Shown piece by piece: positions 43,622 to 52,340 of a stretch of DNA of 64,000 nucleotides (position 1 is the first letter of the stretch; every line of letters begins with the position of its first letter). This stretch comes from Flavobacteriales bacterium UBA2669 (GTDB lineage: Bacteria; Bacteroidota; Bacteroidia; Flavobacteriales_E; Vicingaceae). The notes beneath the pieces are model-generated. The model made no database searches, was not told the origin of the DNA, and saw nothing but the letters and a program-made list of their open reading frames with translations. The stretch covers positions 206,257-270,256 of the forward strand of contig DEMN01000008.1 of the NCBI GenBank assembly GCA_002359215.1. Direction: 5' to 3'. Made by a program: the position numbers and the translations under genes.

Positions 43622-45046
43622 CTAATAACATTTTTTTAATATTTCAATTTTTTGATTTAACCAAGTAGAGTCTGCAATTTGTTTAATGTTCTCTAATTCA
43701 TTTTCTATGTAATTCAAATCATTTAAGTAGCCAAGCTTAAACCGTATTAAAAGATTAAATATTTTTATAAAACCTGAATAGGTTGAATTTTGAAAGTCAG
43801 AAATTTTCTTGTCTCGTTTTAGGTATATTTTAAAAGAATTAATAAGACTTAAGGCTGCTTCATAATCTTCTAATTCAAAATAAGTTTTAAGGATTAAAAC
43901 TCTAGAGTCTAAACTATAAAAAACATCTGTAAATTCAACTGATAATAACGTTTTTAGTCCGATGCTATAATTTTTTTTATAAAATTCAATACGGGCTTGA
44001 TTATAAGCAATGGCGTTTGCTCTTTCTTTTTCAGGTAAAAAACTTTTAAATTCATGAATAAAGTTGGTAGCCCAATCATATTTCTCAACACGTAAAGCAA
44101 CAGTAATTATATTTTTAAAATCAAACTGAGTAATTTGATTGTCTTTAATAATTACTTTATTTGATATCATTTCGGTATAATTTTCAAATAACAGCATTAA
44201 ATAGTTATTCTTCCCAGAGTTTATTTTTTTAATACAATAGTTTTGTAGGTATCCATAAAGGTCATATTGTTCTTCATTATTGAAGTATTTAATGTTTTTA
44301 TTAATAGCGGCTCTTAACAAATGGTAAGTTTTTTCGTTTTCTGGAAATCGAAGTGTTTTTAATACTAATAAGTAAACTTTAATAACAGGATTATTTTTAA
44401 TGGAATCTGCTTCAATTATTGGTAAAAGTTTTTCTAAAAATTCAATGTTATAGTTGGTTCTCAAAATATTCATTCTATTAATTATTTCAGAAGAATACTT
44501 TAGTTTTTTTGTCAGATAATATAAATCTAAATGGTCAGAAAGATGCTGAAGTTCAGAGTCTGTGTTTCTAGCACTATTTTTGTGTGAAACGAGGTAAGAA
44601 AGTTCATTTATCTCGTGAGTATGTTTGTAATACGTATCGTTTCTTACACTTGAAATATTGTTTAATTGATATTGAGTTTTTTGAAGTTCTTCATGAAAAT
44701 ATTTAAAAAGATTTCTTTCTTGATATGCAGATAATAAGTGTTGGGAGTTATGATTTAAAGTAGAATTGAAATGCTTAAAAACAATGAATTTTTCAGCAAG
44801 TTTTGTTAGGTCGGTCATTATATACCGTAGTTTTTTTATGTTTCTTTTGCCAGTAATTTTTTCAGATAAGGCTTCATGGGTAATTAGTTTGTTGTCGAAA
44901 TGAGGGTAATATTTTTTTAATAATTGGTATAATTTTATAACTTCAGTATTTTTATTAAATAAAGCAGAATTAAGAAATAGAGTAAAATCTTTTATCTCTT
45001 TTTTAGTAAAAGATTTTATTATTAGTATTAGTTTAGAATTTATCAT
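43622..45046 (-). CDS. Helical-repeat (TPR-like) protein of unknown function
   Basis: A 474-residue soluble protein with no signal peptide or membrane segment. It is rich in Lys, Leu, Asn and Tyr, and is predicted almost all helical, with TPR-like stretches in the C-terminal half (ANAIAYNQARIEFYKKNYSIGLKTLL and FELEDYEAALSLINSF, shown in part). I recognise no named domain. Similar proteins occur in Flavobacteriales next to secreted PKD or T9SS-sorted proteins, and here the divergent neighbour is exactly such a protein. The function is unknown. Confidence 0.6.
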   Translation of the reverse strand: MINSKLILIIKSFTKKEIKDFTLFLNSALFNKNTEVIKLYQLLKKYYPHFDNKLITHEALSEKITGKRNIKKLRYIMTDLTKLAEKFIVFKHFNSTLNHNSQHLLSAYQERNLFKYFHEELQKTQYQLNNISSVRNDTYYKHTHEINELSYLVSHKNSARNTDSELQHLSDHLDLYYLTKKLKYSSEIINRMNILRTNYNIEFLEKLLPIIEADSIKNNPVIKVYLLVLKTLRFPENEKTYHLLRAAINKNIKYFNNEEQYDLYGYLQNYCIKKINSGKNNYLMLLFENYTEMISNKVIIKDNQITQFDFKNIITVALRVEKYDWATNFIHEFKSFLPEKERANAIAYNQARIEFYKKNYSIGLKTLLSVEFTDVFYSLDSRVLILKTYFELEDYEAALSLINSFKIYLKRDKKISDFQNSTYSGFIKIFNLLIRFKLGYLNDLNYIENELENIKQIADSTWLNQKIEILKKCY

Positions 45047-45206
45047 TTTTTTACGATAAAAATTTTGTCTAAAATATTAAAAATAAATTAAATGTATTTA
45101 TTATATTTAATAAAATATCCGATAAATTAAGATATTTGTATTTTACCCATTGATTTACTTATGGGATATTTGTACCATCAAAAAGTATAAACTAAAACCA
45201 GATGTT

Positions 45207-47375
45207 ATGAAAAAATTGATTTTATTAATACTAATAATGACATTATGTATGTCTTATACAAAAGCAACACACGCTTATGGCGGAGACTTGACTTATGAAT
45301 GGGTTGCTGGAAACTCATATAAATTTAAATTATCTTTTTATGCAGATTGCATTAGTCCAACCCTTCCAAAAGTCCCTATAAAATCTAGTTCATTAAGTTG
45401 TGTTGTTAATCAGCAGTGGGATACTTTGTTTTTAGTGAGTTATGAAGACGTAAGTCAGGTGTGTGATACCAACCTTTTACAATGTAATGGAGGCTCTCTT
45501 CCAGGGTTGAGAAAAATGGTTTATGAGTCAGCTACTAATAATAATGTTACATTAAGCTCATGTTCAGATTGGGTAGTGAGTTATAGCCATTGCTGCAGAA
45601 TATCCTCTATTACTAATTTTGTAAATTCTTCATCTTATAATTTTTATGTAGAGACTACATTAGATAATACTGTTTTTCAAAATAATAAGTCTCCTTATTT
45701 CGCAGATAACCCAAGATGGATGATTCCTGTAAATCAAACCAGTTTTATCAATGCAGGAGCCTATGATGCAGATGGAGACTCTCTTTACTTTTCATTACTT
45801 ACTCCACAACATGATAATGGAGTGCCTATGGCTTATAATATAGGATATTCTAATACACAACCTTTTGGAGGAACAGTTACCTCTATAAATAATCAAACGG
45901 GTATTATTACTACTACGCCATCTAATCTCGGAAGATATTTAATCACAGCTAAAGTAGATGAGTTTAGAAACGGGCAACTAATTAGTTCAGTTAAGCGTGA
46001 TTTTATGGTTAATGTTTATAATAGTAGTAATACATTGCCAGAAATTACCAATACATCGTTGGATTTTAATGTGTGTACTGTTGATACCCTGAATGTTGAT
46101 TTATATTCTGCAGATGCTGTAGATAGTGTTTTTACAGAGATTCTTTATCCATTTAATCCGGGAAGTGCTCCATACTTTTCTAATGCAACATTTCCTCCGT
46201 TTAATAGGAATACAGGTTTCTTAAACGATACAAGCAGTTTGGTATGGCAACCTTTAGGATTAAACCCTAATAGAGATTATTATATTTATGTTAATGTACA
46301 AGATGATAATTGCGATATTAATAATGTACAATCTTATGCTGTAAAAGTAACTACTTCTTATTGTGTTTGGCCAGGAGATGCAAATTCTGATTTAATAGCC
46401 GATGTTTTTGACATACTTCCAATTGGTGTTTATAATACTTTTACGGGAACTACTAGGCCAAATGCTAGTTTGAATTGGACAGGGCAATGGTCTCAAAACT
46501 GGGGGACATTACAAGCTTCTGGAGATGATATTAAACATGTTGATTGTAATGGGGATGGTGTTATAGGTGTAAATGATGCGCCAGCTATTTTGTTAAATTA
46601 TAATTTAACTCACTTAAAAAAAGGAGGAAGCATTCAGGGAGGAGTTAATTCCCCTAGTTTATATGTTGATATTACACCAGATACTATAGGAATAAGTTCA
46701 GCTTTGTCTATACCTATTATGTTAGGAACTTCTTTAACACCTGCTGATAGTGTTTATGGAGTGGTATTAAGATTATCTTACGATCCTACAAAAATTGATT
46801 CTGCTGCTGGTATTACAGTTGACTATAGCAATTCGTGGCTAGGAACTCAAGGAACAGATATGATTACAATTGACACCAATTTTTATAATAATGGTCAAAT
46901 TGATATAGGTATAGTTAGAACAGACGGACAAATGATGTCAGGGTTTGGCGAAATAGTAACGCTAAATGCGATTACTGTAGATAATCTTTCTGGAAAAACA
47001 TCAACATTTGGTAGTTTAATAGTTGATTTTATAGATGCTAAAATTATTGATAATAATGAAGCAGATAGACAATTTAGCCAGCAACTGGACTCAGTTGTGA
47101 TAGAAGATATTGCTTTAGGAATTAATACGAGTGAATTAAATCAAGAAGTTCTTATTGTGCCAAATCCAAATAATGGTAGTTTTAAAATACATACAACTAA
47201 TGAAATTGAATCTTTAGAAATCTATGATATTTCAGGCAAAGCAGTTCAATTTGATAATATTGTTGAGAAAAACGTTACCATAGTTAATTTACAAAAATTC
47301 AATAGAGGAATATATTTTATTAAGATAATTGATAAAAAAGGACTCTTAAAGACAAAAAAAATAATTATAAATTAA
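45207..47375 (+). CDS. Secreted T9SS-sorted protein with dockerin pair and cohesin-like domain
   Basis: A 722-residue secreted protein from the ATG at 45207, which begins a signal peptide (MKKLILLILIMTLCM); the frame extends 19 codons upstream without support. Residues 20-300 start THAYGGDLTYEWVAGN, a head domain frequent in large Bacteroidota surface proteins. Two dockerin-type calcium loops follow, at about 388 (GDANSDLIADVFD) and 446 (DCNGDGVIGVND). A cohesin-like beta-sandwich lies at about 485-632 (VYGVVLRLSYDPTKID). The end (651-722, PNPNNGSFKI ... GIYFIKI) is a type A T9SS sorting domain. It is probably exported by the T9SS encoded nearby. Confidence 0.85.
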   Translation: MKKLILLILIMTLCMSYTKATHAYGGDLTYEWVAGNSYKFKLSFYADCISPTLPKVPIKSSSLSCVVNQQWDTLFLVSYEDVSQVCDTNLLQCNGGSLPGLRKMVYESATNNNVTLSSCSDWVVSYSHCCRISSITNFVNSSSYNFYVETTLDNTVFQNNKSPYFADNPRWMIPVNQTSFINAGAYDADGDSLYFSLLTPQHDNGVPMAYNIGYSNTQPFGGTVTSINNQTGIITTTPSNLGRYLITAKVDEFRNGQLISSVKRDFMVNVYNSSNTLPEITNTSLDFNVCTVDTLNVDLYSADAVDSVFTEILYPFNPGSAPYFSNATFPPFNRNTGFLNDTSSLVWQPLGLNPNRDYYIYVNVQDDNCDINNVQSYAVKVTTSYCVWPGDANSDLIADVFDILPIGVYNTFTGTTRPNASLNWTGQWSQNWGTLQASGDDIKHVDCNGDGVIGVNDAPAILLNYNLTHLKKGGSIQGGVNSPSLYVDITPDTIGISSALSIPIMLGTSLTPADSVYGVVLRLSYDPTKIDSAAGITVDYSNSWLGTQGTDMITIDTNFYNNGQIDIGIVRTDGQMMSGFGEIVTLNAITVDNLSGKTSTFGSLIVDFIDAKIIDNNEADRQFSQQLDSVVIEDIALGINTSELNQEVLIVPNPNNGSFKIHTTNEIESLEIYDISGKAVQFDNIVEKNVTIVNLQKFNRGIYFIKIIDKKGLLKTKKIIIN

Positions 47376-47398
47376 TTCACCCATATAAAAGAAAAAGG

Positions 47399-47435
47399 AC
47401 AAAGGAGCTTTTGAATTTTCAAAAGCTCCTTTTTT
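47399..47435. terminator. Bidirectional terminator between the T9SS-sorted protein and the SpoIIE phosphatase
   Basis: AAAGGAGCTTTTGAA pairs with its complement at 47418-47432 (15 bp, very short loop), flanked by A- and T-rich runs, between two convergent genes. Confidence 0.9.
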
Positions 47436-47465
47436 ATATAGATTTTAACAATTTTAATAAGAACG

Positions 47466-49217
47466 TTAGTAATTAAACTTAACTCCTAGCATACAAACAT
47501 CATCAATTTGCTCTTGATCCTTTTTCCAATTTTTAAAAAGTTGGTGAATTTTATTTTTTTGTTTGTTCATAGGAGTAGATTGAATTTCCGTTAGCCAACT
47601 TTTAAAACCTTTCCACTTTAGTTTTTTGCCTTTTTCTCCTCCAAATTGATCCGGTAATCCATCAGAACATAAATAAACAGACTCTCCATTTGTTAGCCTA
47701 AAGGCATGATTTTTAAAAACATGTTTAGTTTCATATAATGAATACCCTATGGATGCTTTAGTGCCTTTAATTTCTTGTAATTCATTATTAATTATTCTAA
47801 AAAGAGAATGATTGGCACCTGAGAAATTTAATGTATTGTCTTCACTATTCCAACAACATAAACCCATATCAAAACCATCTCTAATATTTTTATCTGATTT
47901 TTTGAATAAGCGAATTAATAATTCATCTAATTGGGTTAAAATTTCTGATGGTTGAAAGATTTGTTTTTCTAATACTACTTTGTTCAATAAATTAAAGGCA
48001 ATAAGACTAACAAAAGCTCCAGGAACTCCATGTCCGGTACAATCTATAACAGCAAAAAATGTTTTAGCACCTATTTTTTCTGTCCAATAAAAATCGCCCG
48101 AAACAATATCTTTTGGTTGATAAAACACAAAACTGTTATTAAGTAGCGATTTAACCTTGTTTTCACTAGGAATAATGGCTAATTGAATTCTTTTTGCATA
48201 GTGAATACTATCTGTAATGGCTATGTTTTTATATTCAATTTCATTTCGTTGTTGCTCAATTTTATTAAAAGCCTTAGTAAGTTGCGTGTTTTTTCTTTTT
48301 GTTTCTTCTGTTTCGGAAGTTATTGCTTTTAATTGAAAATTAAATTCAATTTTTTTAAGCTGTTGAGCATTATTACCCGCTAAAAGTTGTTCTTTATACT
48401 GGTTGTGAAGATTAAGAAATTCGTAAGCTTTATTGAAGTTGTTTATTTTTGCATAGGTAATAGAAAGTTCTTTGTAAATAGGAATTTCTTCTTCAATAGA
48501 TTTTTTTTCTTGAGCAACTTTTAAAGCTGCATTTAGTATTTCAATAGCTTTGGTAGTGTTGTTTTGGATATTATGTATAGCTCCAATCATGGTACTCGAA
48601 GCAATAATAATTTGCCAATAGTTACTTTCTTTCCCCAATTCCAACCCTTGATTTAAATAAATTAAAGCATTGGTATAATCTTTTTTAAAAAAATTAACCT
48701 CTCCAATATTGTGATGTACAATGGCTTTAATTCGAGTAGTAATATCAGGAAAACTTAAACAAATATTAAAATAACGTAGGGAATTATCATAGTCGCCCAT
48801 AACGGTGTAAGTATCACCAATATTATTGTAGGTGCTGAGTTGTCCATTTTTATCGTTTACTTTTTTTCTAAGCTCTAAGCATCTTAAATTACATTCTAAT
48901 CGTTTTTGGTAATCTTTTAAAAAATTATAAACTCCACCTAAAATGTTTAAGCAATCTGCTTCGCCTTTATAATCATTAATTGACTGATAAAGTTCTTGAG
49001 CCTGTAAAACAGCTTTTAGCGTTTCAATATAATTGGAAGCTTGAGAATAACAAAGAGCGATTTGTTTGGAACAATCTGCTAACGCTTTTGTGTCGAAAAT
49101 TTCTGTTGCAATTTTTTCTGCATCACGTGCTTTAAGAATAGCTTCGGGTAAATTGTCTTCCATCAATTCCGAAGAAGATTGTAACAATAATTCTATATTT
49201 TCAAGTGTTGGAGACAT
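47466..49217 (-). CDS. TPR-SpoIIE/PP2C-type serine phosphatase
   Basis: A 583-residue cytoplasmic protein. The first 300 residues contain about six TPR-like repeats (for example YNNIGDTYTVMGDYDNSLRYF). A coiled-coil stretch (about 295-335) links to a SpoIIE-type PP2C phosphatase with the metal-binding motifs SGDFYW, IDCTGHGVPGAF and YLCSDGLPDQFG. This TPR plus SpoIIE layout is common in Bacteroidota and probably acts on an anti-sigma antagonist in a partner-switching pathway; no partner is encoded nearby. No transmembrane helix is seen. It has a well-formed promoter just upstream. Confidence 0.9.
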   Translation of the reverse strand: MSPTLENIELLLQSSSELMEDNLPEAILKARDAEKIATEIFDTKALADCSKQIALCYSQASNYIETLKAVLQAQELYQSINDYKGEADCLNILGGVYNFLKDYQKRLECNLRCLELRKKVNDKNGQLSTYNNIGDTYTVMGDYDNSLRYFNICLSFPDITTRIKAIVHHNIGEVNFFKKDYTNALIYLNQGLELGKESNYWQIIIASSTMIGAIHNIQNNTTKAIEILNAALKVAQEKKSIEEEIPIYKELSITYAKINNFNKAYEFLNLHNQYKEQLLAGNNAQQLKKIEFNFQLKAITSETEETKRKNTQLTKAFNKIEQQRNEIEYKNIAITDSIHYAKRIQLAIIPSENKVKSLLNNSFVFYQPKDIVSGDFYWTEKIGAKTFFAVIDCTGHGVPGAFVSLIAFNLLNKVVLEKQIFQPSEILTQLDELLIRLFKKSDKNIRDGFDMGLCCWNSEDNTLNFSGANHSLFRIINNELQEIKGTKASIGYSLYETKHVFKNHAFRLTNGESVYLCSDGLPDQFGGEKGKKLKWKGFKSWLTEIQSTPMNKQKNKIHQLFKNWKKDQEQIDDVCMLGVKFNY

Positions 49218-49235
49218 TTATTTAATAATTGGCTT

Positions 49236-49264
49236 CAAAGGTAACTTAAAAATATCTATTTCAA
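49236..49264 (-). promoter_or_regulatory. Promoter of the TPR-SpoIIE phosphatase gene
   Basis: TTG (49264-49262), an 18-base spacer, and TACCTTTG (49243-49236) on the minus strand fit the Bacteroidota consensus exactly. The ATG is 18 bases after the box. Confidence 0.7.
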
Positions 49265-49337
49265 TAAAACTGCTAAGCTTTGTTTAAACCAATAAAGTTT
49301 GTCTTTTTTCGTTAAATTCGTAGCAAAATTTTAAACC

Positions 49338-51116
49338 ATGAACATACGATTAATTATAGTTTTATTATTATTAAACACTTCTGTTTTTGCACAGTTGCAC
49401 ACTTATAAATGGACTAATGGCAACAAAAAAGCCGAAGGGGTTGTTAAAGATGGTCTTGAGCAGGAAAAGTGGACTTTTTGGAGTAAAGAAGGTGTAATTC
49501 AGCAAGAAGTTACTTATAAAGATGGTGAATTTCATGGTGAATATATCAATTACAATAAAGAAGGTAAAAAAGTAGAACAAGGAAATTTTGTTCGTTCAAT
49601 GAAGGAAGGAGAATGTAAAGTTTGGTACGATAACGGTCAGCTCGAATTGGTAGGATATAACAAAATTGGTTACAGAGATAGTTTATGGACTTTCTATTAT
49701 CCATCGGGAAATAAAAAAGAAGAAGGACATTTTAAAAGGGATGAAAGAATTGGTGAATGGACCTCTTGGTACGACAATAAGCAAATAAAAAGTAAAATGT
49801 TGTTTGATAATGGTGTTGCTAAAATGATAAGTTTTTGGAGTAATGATGGGAAAGGTTTAGTTGTAAATGGTAATGGGCAATTTATAGAATATCATGAAAA
49901 TAAGAATCCTCAAATTTCAGGAAAATATAAAGACAGTTTAAAAACTGGTTTATGGATAGAATATGCCAATAATGGTGTTAAAATTACAGAAGGCTCTTAT
50001 AAAAATAACCTTAGACATGGTAAATGGACAAGTTTTAGACCCGATGAATCTATTTTTTCAGAAGGAAATTATAAAGATGGGGTTTTTGATGGAACTTGGA
50101 AGTTTTGGTATGCCAACGGACAGTTATTAAAACAAGTTAATTATGTTGGCGGAAAAGAAAATGGAATTTACAAAGAATGGTTTGAAAACGGAAAATTAAG
50201 TGCAGAAGGAAATTATAAAGATGGAAAAAAAGATGGAAAGTGGACCTATTTATTAGAGAATGGAAATACTGATTTTATAGGACATTTTAAAGAGGATTTA
50301 AGACATGGATTATGGACTTTTTATGATTCTAAAGCCAATAAAAGTTATGAAGGAAATTATGAAAATGACAAGAAAAATGGAGAATGGACGTATTGGTATC
50401 CAAATGGAGTGGTGTGGAAACAAGGAAGCTATAAAGATAATTTAAAACATGGGTTGTGGAGTTTCTATACAGAAGAAAGCCAATTAGTTATGCAAGGTAA
50501 ATTTGAAAATGGTAAAGAAGAAGGTTTGTGGCAATCTTGGTACGATTCGGGAGAACAAAAAGATAAAGGGTATTATACAAACGGTTTAATGAATGGCAAG
50601 TGGGAAGGTTGGTTTTTAAATGGAAATAAAGATTATGTGGGAGAATATAAAAATGGATTGAAAGATGGTATTTGGGAGCATTGGCACGAAAACGGAAAAC
50701 AAGAACTGCTTGAGACATATATGCTTGTTCCTAAAGATAAAAAGAAGTATTATAAAGACAGAAATAATAAGTTTATGGAAGTAAATGATCAATATATGCT
50801 TTCTGTTAAAGAAGGAGCTTATTTTGAGTGGTACGAAAACGGCAAACCAAAAACGGATGGTTTTTTTGTAAATAATGAACAAGATGGGAAATGGACGTAT
50901 TATTACGAAAATGGTAATAAAATGTACGAACAAACAATGGTAGGAGGAAGGCAAGAAGGTAAAGTAACCTCTTGGTACGAAATAGGAACCTTAGAAAGTG
51001 AAAAGAATTATAAAAATGGACAAGCAGAAGGGAAGTGGGTATTTTATGAAAAACAACAAGGAAAAATAAAAAGAATAATGTATTTTAAGGAAGGTAAGAA
51101 AGTGAAGGAAGAGTAA
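49338..51116 (+). CDS. Large MORN-2/YwqK repeat protein, secreted
   Basis: A 592-residue protein with a signal peptide (cleaved near VFAQLHTYKW). The rest is more than twenty tandem copies of a unit of about 22-24 residues of the MORN_2/YwqK type, with the core pattern EGNYKDGKKDGKWTYW-x-NG. Units are often paired so that NG-loop units alternate with GKW/GLW units. Databases call related proteins YwqK-family antitoxin, but here nothing resembles a toxin-antitoxin pair, so that name should not be taken literally. It is probably an extended beta-structure in the periplasm or on the surface. The stop is 2 bases from the convergent Cys-rich small gene. Confidence 0.85.
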   Translation: MNIRLIIVLLLLNTSVFAQLHTYKWTNGNKKAEGVVKDGLEQEKWTFWSKEGVIQQEVTYKDGEFHGEYINYNKEGKKVEQGNFVRSMKEGECKVWYDNGQLELVGYNKIGYRDSLWTFYYPSGNKKEEGHFKRDERIGEWTSWYDNKQIKSKMLFDNGVAKMISFWSNDGKGLVVNGNGQFIEYHENKNPQISGKYKDSLKTGLWIEYANNGVKITEGSYKNNLRHGKWTSFRPDESIFSEGNYKDGVFDGTWKFWYANGQLLKQVNYVGGKENGIYKEWFENGKLSAEGNYKDGKKDGKWTYLLENGNTDFIGHFKEDLRHGLWTFYDSKANKSYEGNYENDKKNGEWTYWYPNGVVWKQGSYKDNLKHGLWSFYTEESQLVMQGKFENGKEEGLWQSWYDSGEQKDKGYYTNGLMNGKWEGWFLNGNKDYVGEYKNGLKDGIWEHWHENGKQELLETYMLVPKDKKKYYKDRNNKFMEVNDQYMLSVKEGAYFEWYENGKPKTDGFFVNNEQDGKWTYYYENGNKMYEQTMVGGRQEGKVTSWYEIGTLESEKNYKNGQAEGKWVFYEKQQGKIKRIMYFKEGKKVKEE

Positions 51117-51118
51117 AT

Positions 51119-51268
51119 TTAAGCCCAACTGCAAGGACAGCTTTTACAGAACTTGCCTTTCTTCTTAAATTTTTCACAACAAGTAGATTTCTTTTTCTTT
51201 TTTCTTAAATCAAAAATCTCTTGAGACTTTTGTTCAAAAATAGATTTAGATGGCATTGTTGTTTTCAT
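51119..51268 (-). CDS. 49-residue Lys/Cys-rich small protein
   Basis: A small gene on the minus strand encoding 49 residues: a Ser/Lys N-terminal half (MPSKSIFEQKSQEIFD from Met5), a run of basic residues, then a Cys cluster CCEKFKKKGKFCKSCPCSWA with five Cys. The CC-x8-C-x2-CxC layout suggests a small metal-binding, zinc or copper, knot. A perfect promoter drives it. The ATG at 51268 is 4 bases after the -7 box, implying a leaderless mRNA; Met5 at 51256 is the alternative start and would give a conventional short leader. Small proteins with a KKGKxCKxCPC-like end occur in other Bacteroidota as far as I can recall; function unknown. Confidence 0.7.
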   Translation of the reverse strand: MKTTMPSKSIFEQKSQEIFDLRKKKKKSTCCEKFKKKGKFCKSCPCSWA

Positions 51269-51272
51269 AAAG

Positions 51273-51303
51273 CAAAAGTACTATTTAGAATCATTATAAA
51301 CAA
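51273..51303 (-). promoter_or_regulatory. Promoter of the 49-residue protein gene
   Basis: TTG (51303-51301), a 20-base spacer, and TACTTTTGC (51280-51272) on the minus strand: an exact Bacteroidota promoter. The first ATG follows the box by 4 bases. Confidence 0.75.
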
Positions 51304-51319
51304 TACCTAAAAAAAGGTA

Positions 51320-51327
51320 TAATTTTG
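51320..51327 (+). promoter_or_regulatory. Promoter -7 element of the cobalamin adenosyltransferase gene
   Basis: TAATTTTG matches TAnnTTTG, 22 bases before the ATG at 51350. An ATACC/GGTAT inverted repeat with an eight-base centre (51303-51320) overlaps the spacer and could be an operator. It is arranged divergently from the promoter at 51273-51303. Confidence 0.45.
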
Positions 51328-51349
51328 AAAAATATTAAATTAAAAAAAG

Positions 51350-51898
51350 ATGAAAATATACACAAAGACAGGCGATAGAGGAGAAACTTCACTTTTTGGA
51401 GGGGAAAGAGTTCCTAAATATCATTATAGAATTGAAGCTTATGGAACGGTTGATGAATTAAATTCAACTATTGGGTTGATAAGAGACCAAGCTATTGATG
51501 AGGCTACTTTTAACATTTTATTGGAAGTGCAAGACAGGCTATTTACCTTGGGTTCTAATTTAGCTACTGATCCAAGTAATAAAAAAGTAAAAACGCCTCA
51601 ACTCAATAAATCAGATATTGAATTATTAGAAAAAGAAATTGATAAAATGAATGAAACCTTGCCCGAAATGCGTTCTTTCGTTTTGCCGGGTGGGCATCCA
51701 ACGGTTTCTTATTGTCACATTGCCAGATGTGTTTGCAGGAGAGCTGAAAGGTTAGTTGTATTTTTATCGGAAAAAGAGCCAATAAATGAAGATATTATCA
51801 TTTATCTTAACCGTTTATCAGACTATTTATTTGTGTTAAGTAGGAAATTTACACAAGATTTTAAGGCTAAAGAAATACCTTGGAAACCTCGTTATTAA
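51350..51898 (+). CDS. PduO-type corrinoid adenosyltransferase
   Basis: A 182-residue PduO-type ATP:cob(I)alamin adenosyltransferase that makes adenosylcobalamin. The N-terminal ATP-binding signature KIYTKTGDRGETSLFGGERVPK (shown in part) is followed by RIEAYGTVDELNS, and the C-terminal half has VLPGGHPTVSYCHIARCVCRRAER and LNRLSDYLFVLSR. Length fits the family. No other cobalamin genes are adjacent; such a stand-alone enzyme normally serves methylmalonyl-CoA mutase or ribonucleotide reductase. Confidence 0.93.
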   Translation: MKIYTKTGDRGETSLFGGERVPKYHYRIEAYGTVDELNSTIGLIRDQAIDEATFNILLEVQDRLFTLGSNLATDPSNKKVKTPQLNKSDIELLEKEIDKMNETLPEMRSFVLPGGHPTVSYCHIARCVCRRAERLVVFLSEKEPINEDIIIYLNRLSDYLFVLSRKFTQDFKAKEIPWKPRY

Positions 51899-51960
51899 AG
51901 GTTTTTAAGTTGTTTTTATAAGTCAGTAAATAGGCTAAAAAATAGTTAATAAAATTTTTC

Positions 51961-51990
51961 TTGCTTATGTAAACAAAAAATATACTTTTG
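51961..51990 (+). promoter_or_regulatory. Promoter of the DUF2795 gene
   Basis: TTG (51961-51963), a 19-base spacer, and TACTTTTGC (51983-51991): exact consensus. It is followed by an untranslated leader of roughly 50 bases, in contrast to the leaderless arrangement seen for several other genes here. Confidence 0.75.
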
Positions 51991-52047
51991 CGTAACGATT
52001 AAAAGAGCAATAAAACCTTAAATAAATATTACTAAAACTTATAAATT

Positions 52048-52269
52048 ATGTATTGGACACTAGAATTAGCATCACATTTAGAAGATGCACCTTGGCCTGC
52101 AGATAAAGATGAATTAATTGATTATGCCATCAGAACAGGTGCCCCTTTAGAAGTAATAGAAAACCTTCAAGAGTTAGAAGGAGATGAAGAGATTTATGAT
52201 AGCATTGATGATGTATGGCCAGATTATCCTACCAAAGAAGATTTCTTCTTTAATGAGGATGAATATTGA
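52048..52269 (+). CDS. DUF2795 small acidic protein
   Basis: A 73-residue acidic protein of the DUF2795 family, very well conserved across Bacteroidota. It has MYWTLELASHLEDAPWPADKDELIDYAIRTGAP, then an acidic C-terminal half with paired Asp/Glu and a DDVWPDYPTKEDFF end. No membrane segment, no Cys. Function unknown; some DUF2795 proteins resemble small nucleic-acid or polymerase-associated proteins, but nothing here proves that. It has its own strong promoter and a strong terminator, so it is a monocistronic, probably highly expressed gene. Confidence 0.88.
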   Translation: MYWTLELASHLEDAPWPADKDELIDYAIRTGAPLEVIENLQELEGDEEIYDSIDDVWPDYPTKEDFFFNEDEY

Positions 52270-52287
52270 TTTGAAAAAATAGGACAA

Positions 52288-52325
52288 AACAAAAAAGGCT
52301 GCAATTTATTGCAGCCTTTTTTGTT
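52288..52325. terminator. Bidirectional terminator between the DUF2795 gene and the M56 gene
   Basis: A perfect stem of about 17 bp (CAAAAAAGGCTGCAA with its complement) with a TTTA loop, flanked by A6 and T6. The convergent M56 stop is 16 bases beyond. Confidence 0.93.
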
Positions 52326-52340
52326 GGTGTTAATATTAAA

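Noticed and set aside
45131..45174. Direct repeat GATATTTGTA at 45131 and 45165
   Set aside because: Only a 10-base AT-rich match; both are imperfect -7-like elements and chance is a sufficient explanation.
49400..51100. Regular short repeats resembling an array
   Set aside because: They are protein-coding MORN-2 repeats in one frame, not CRISPR: units differ and there are no constant repeats with unique spacers.
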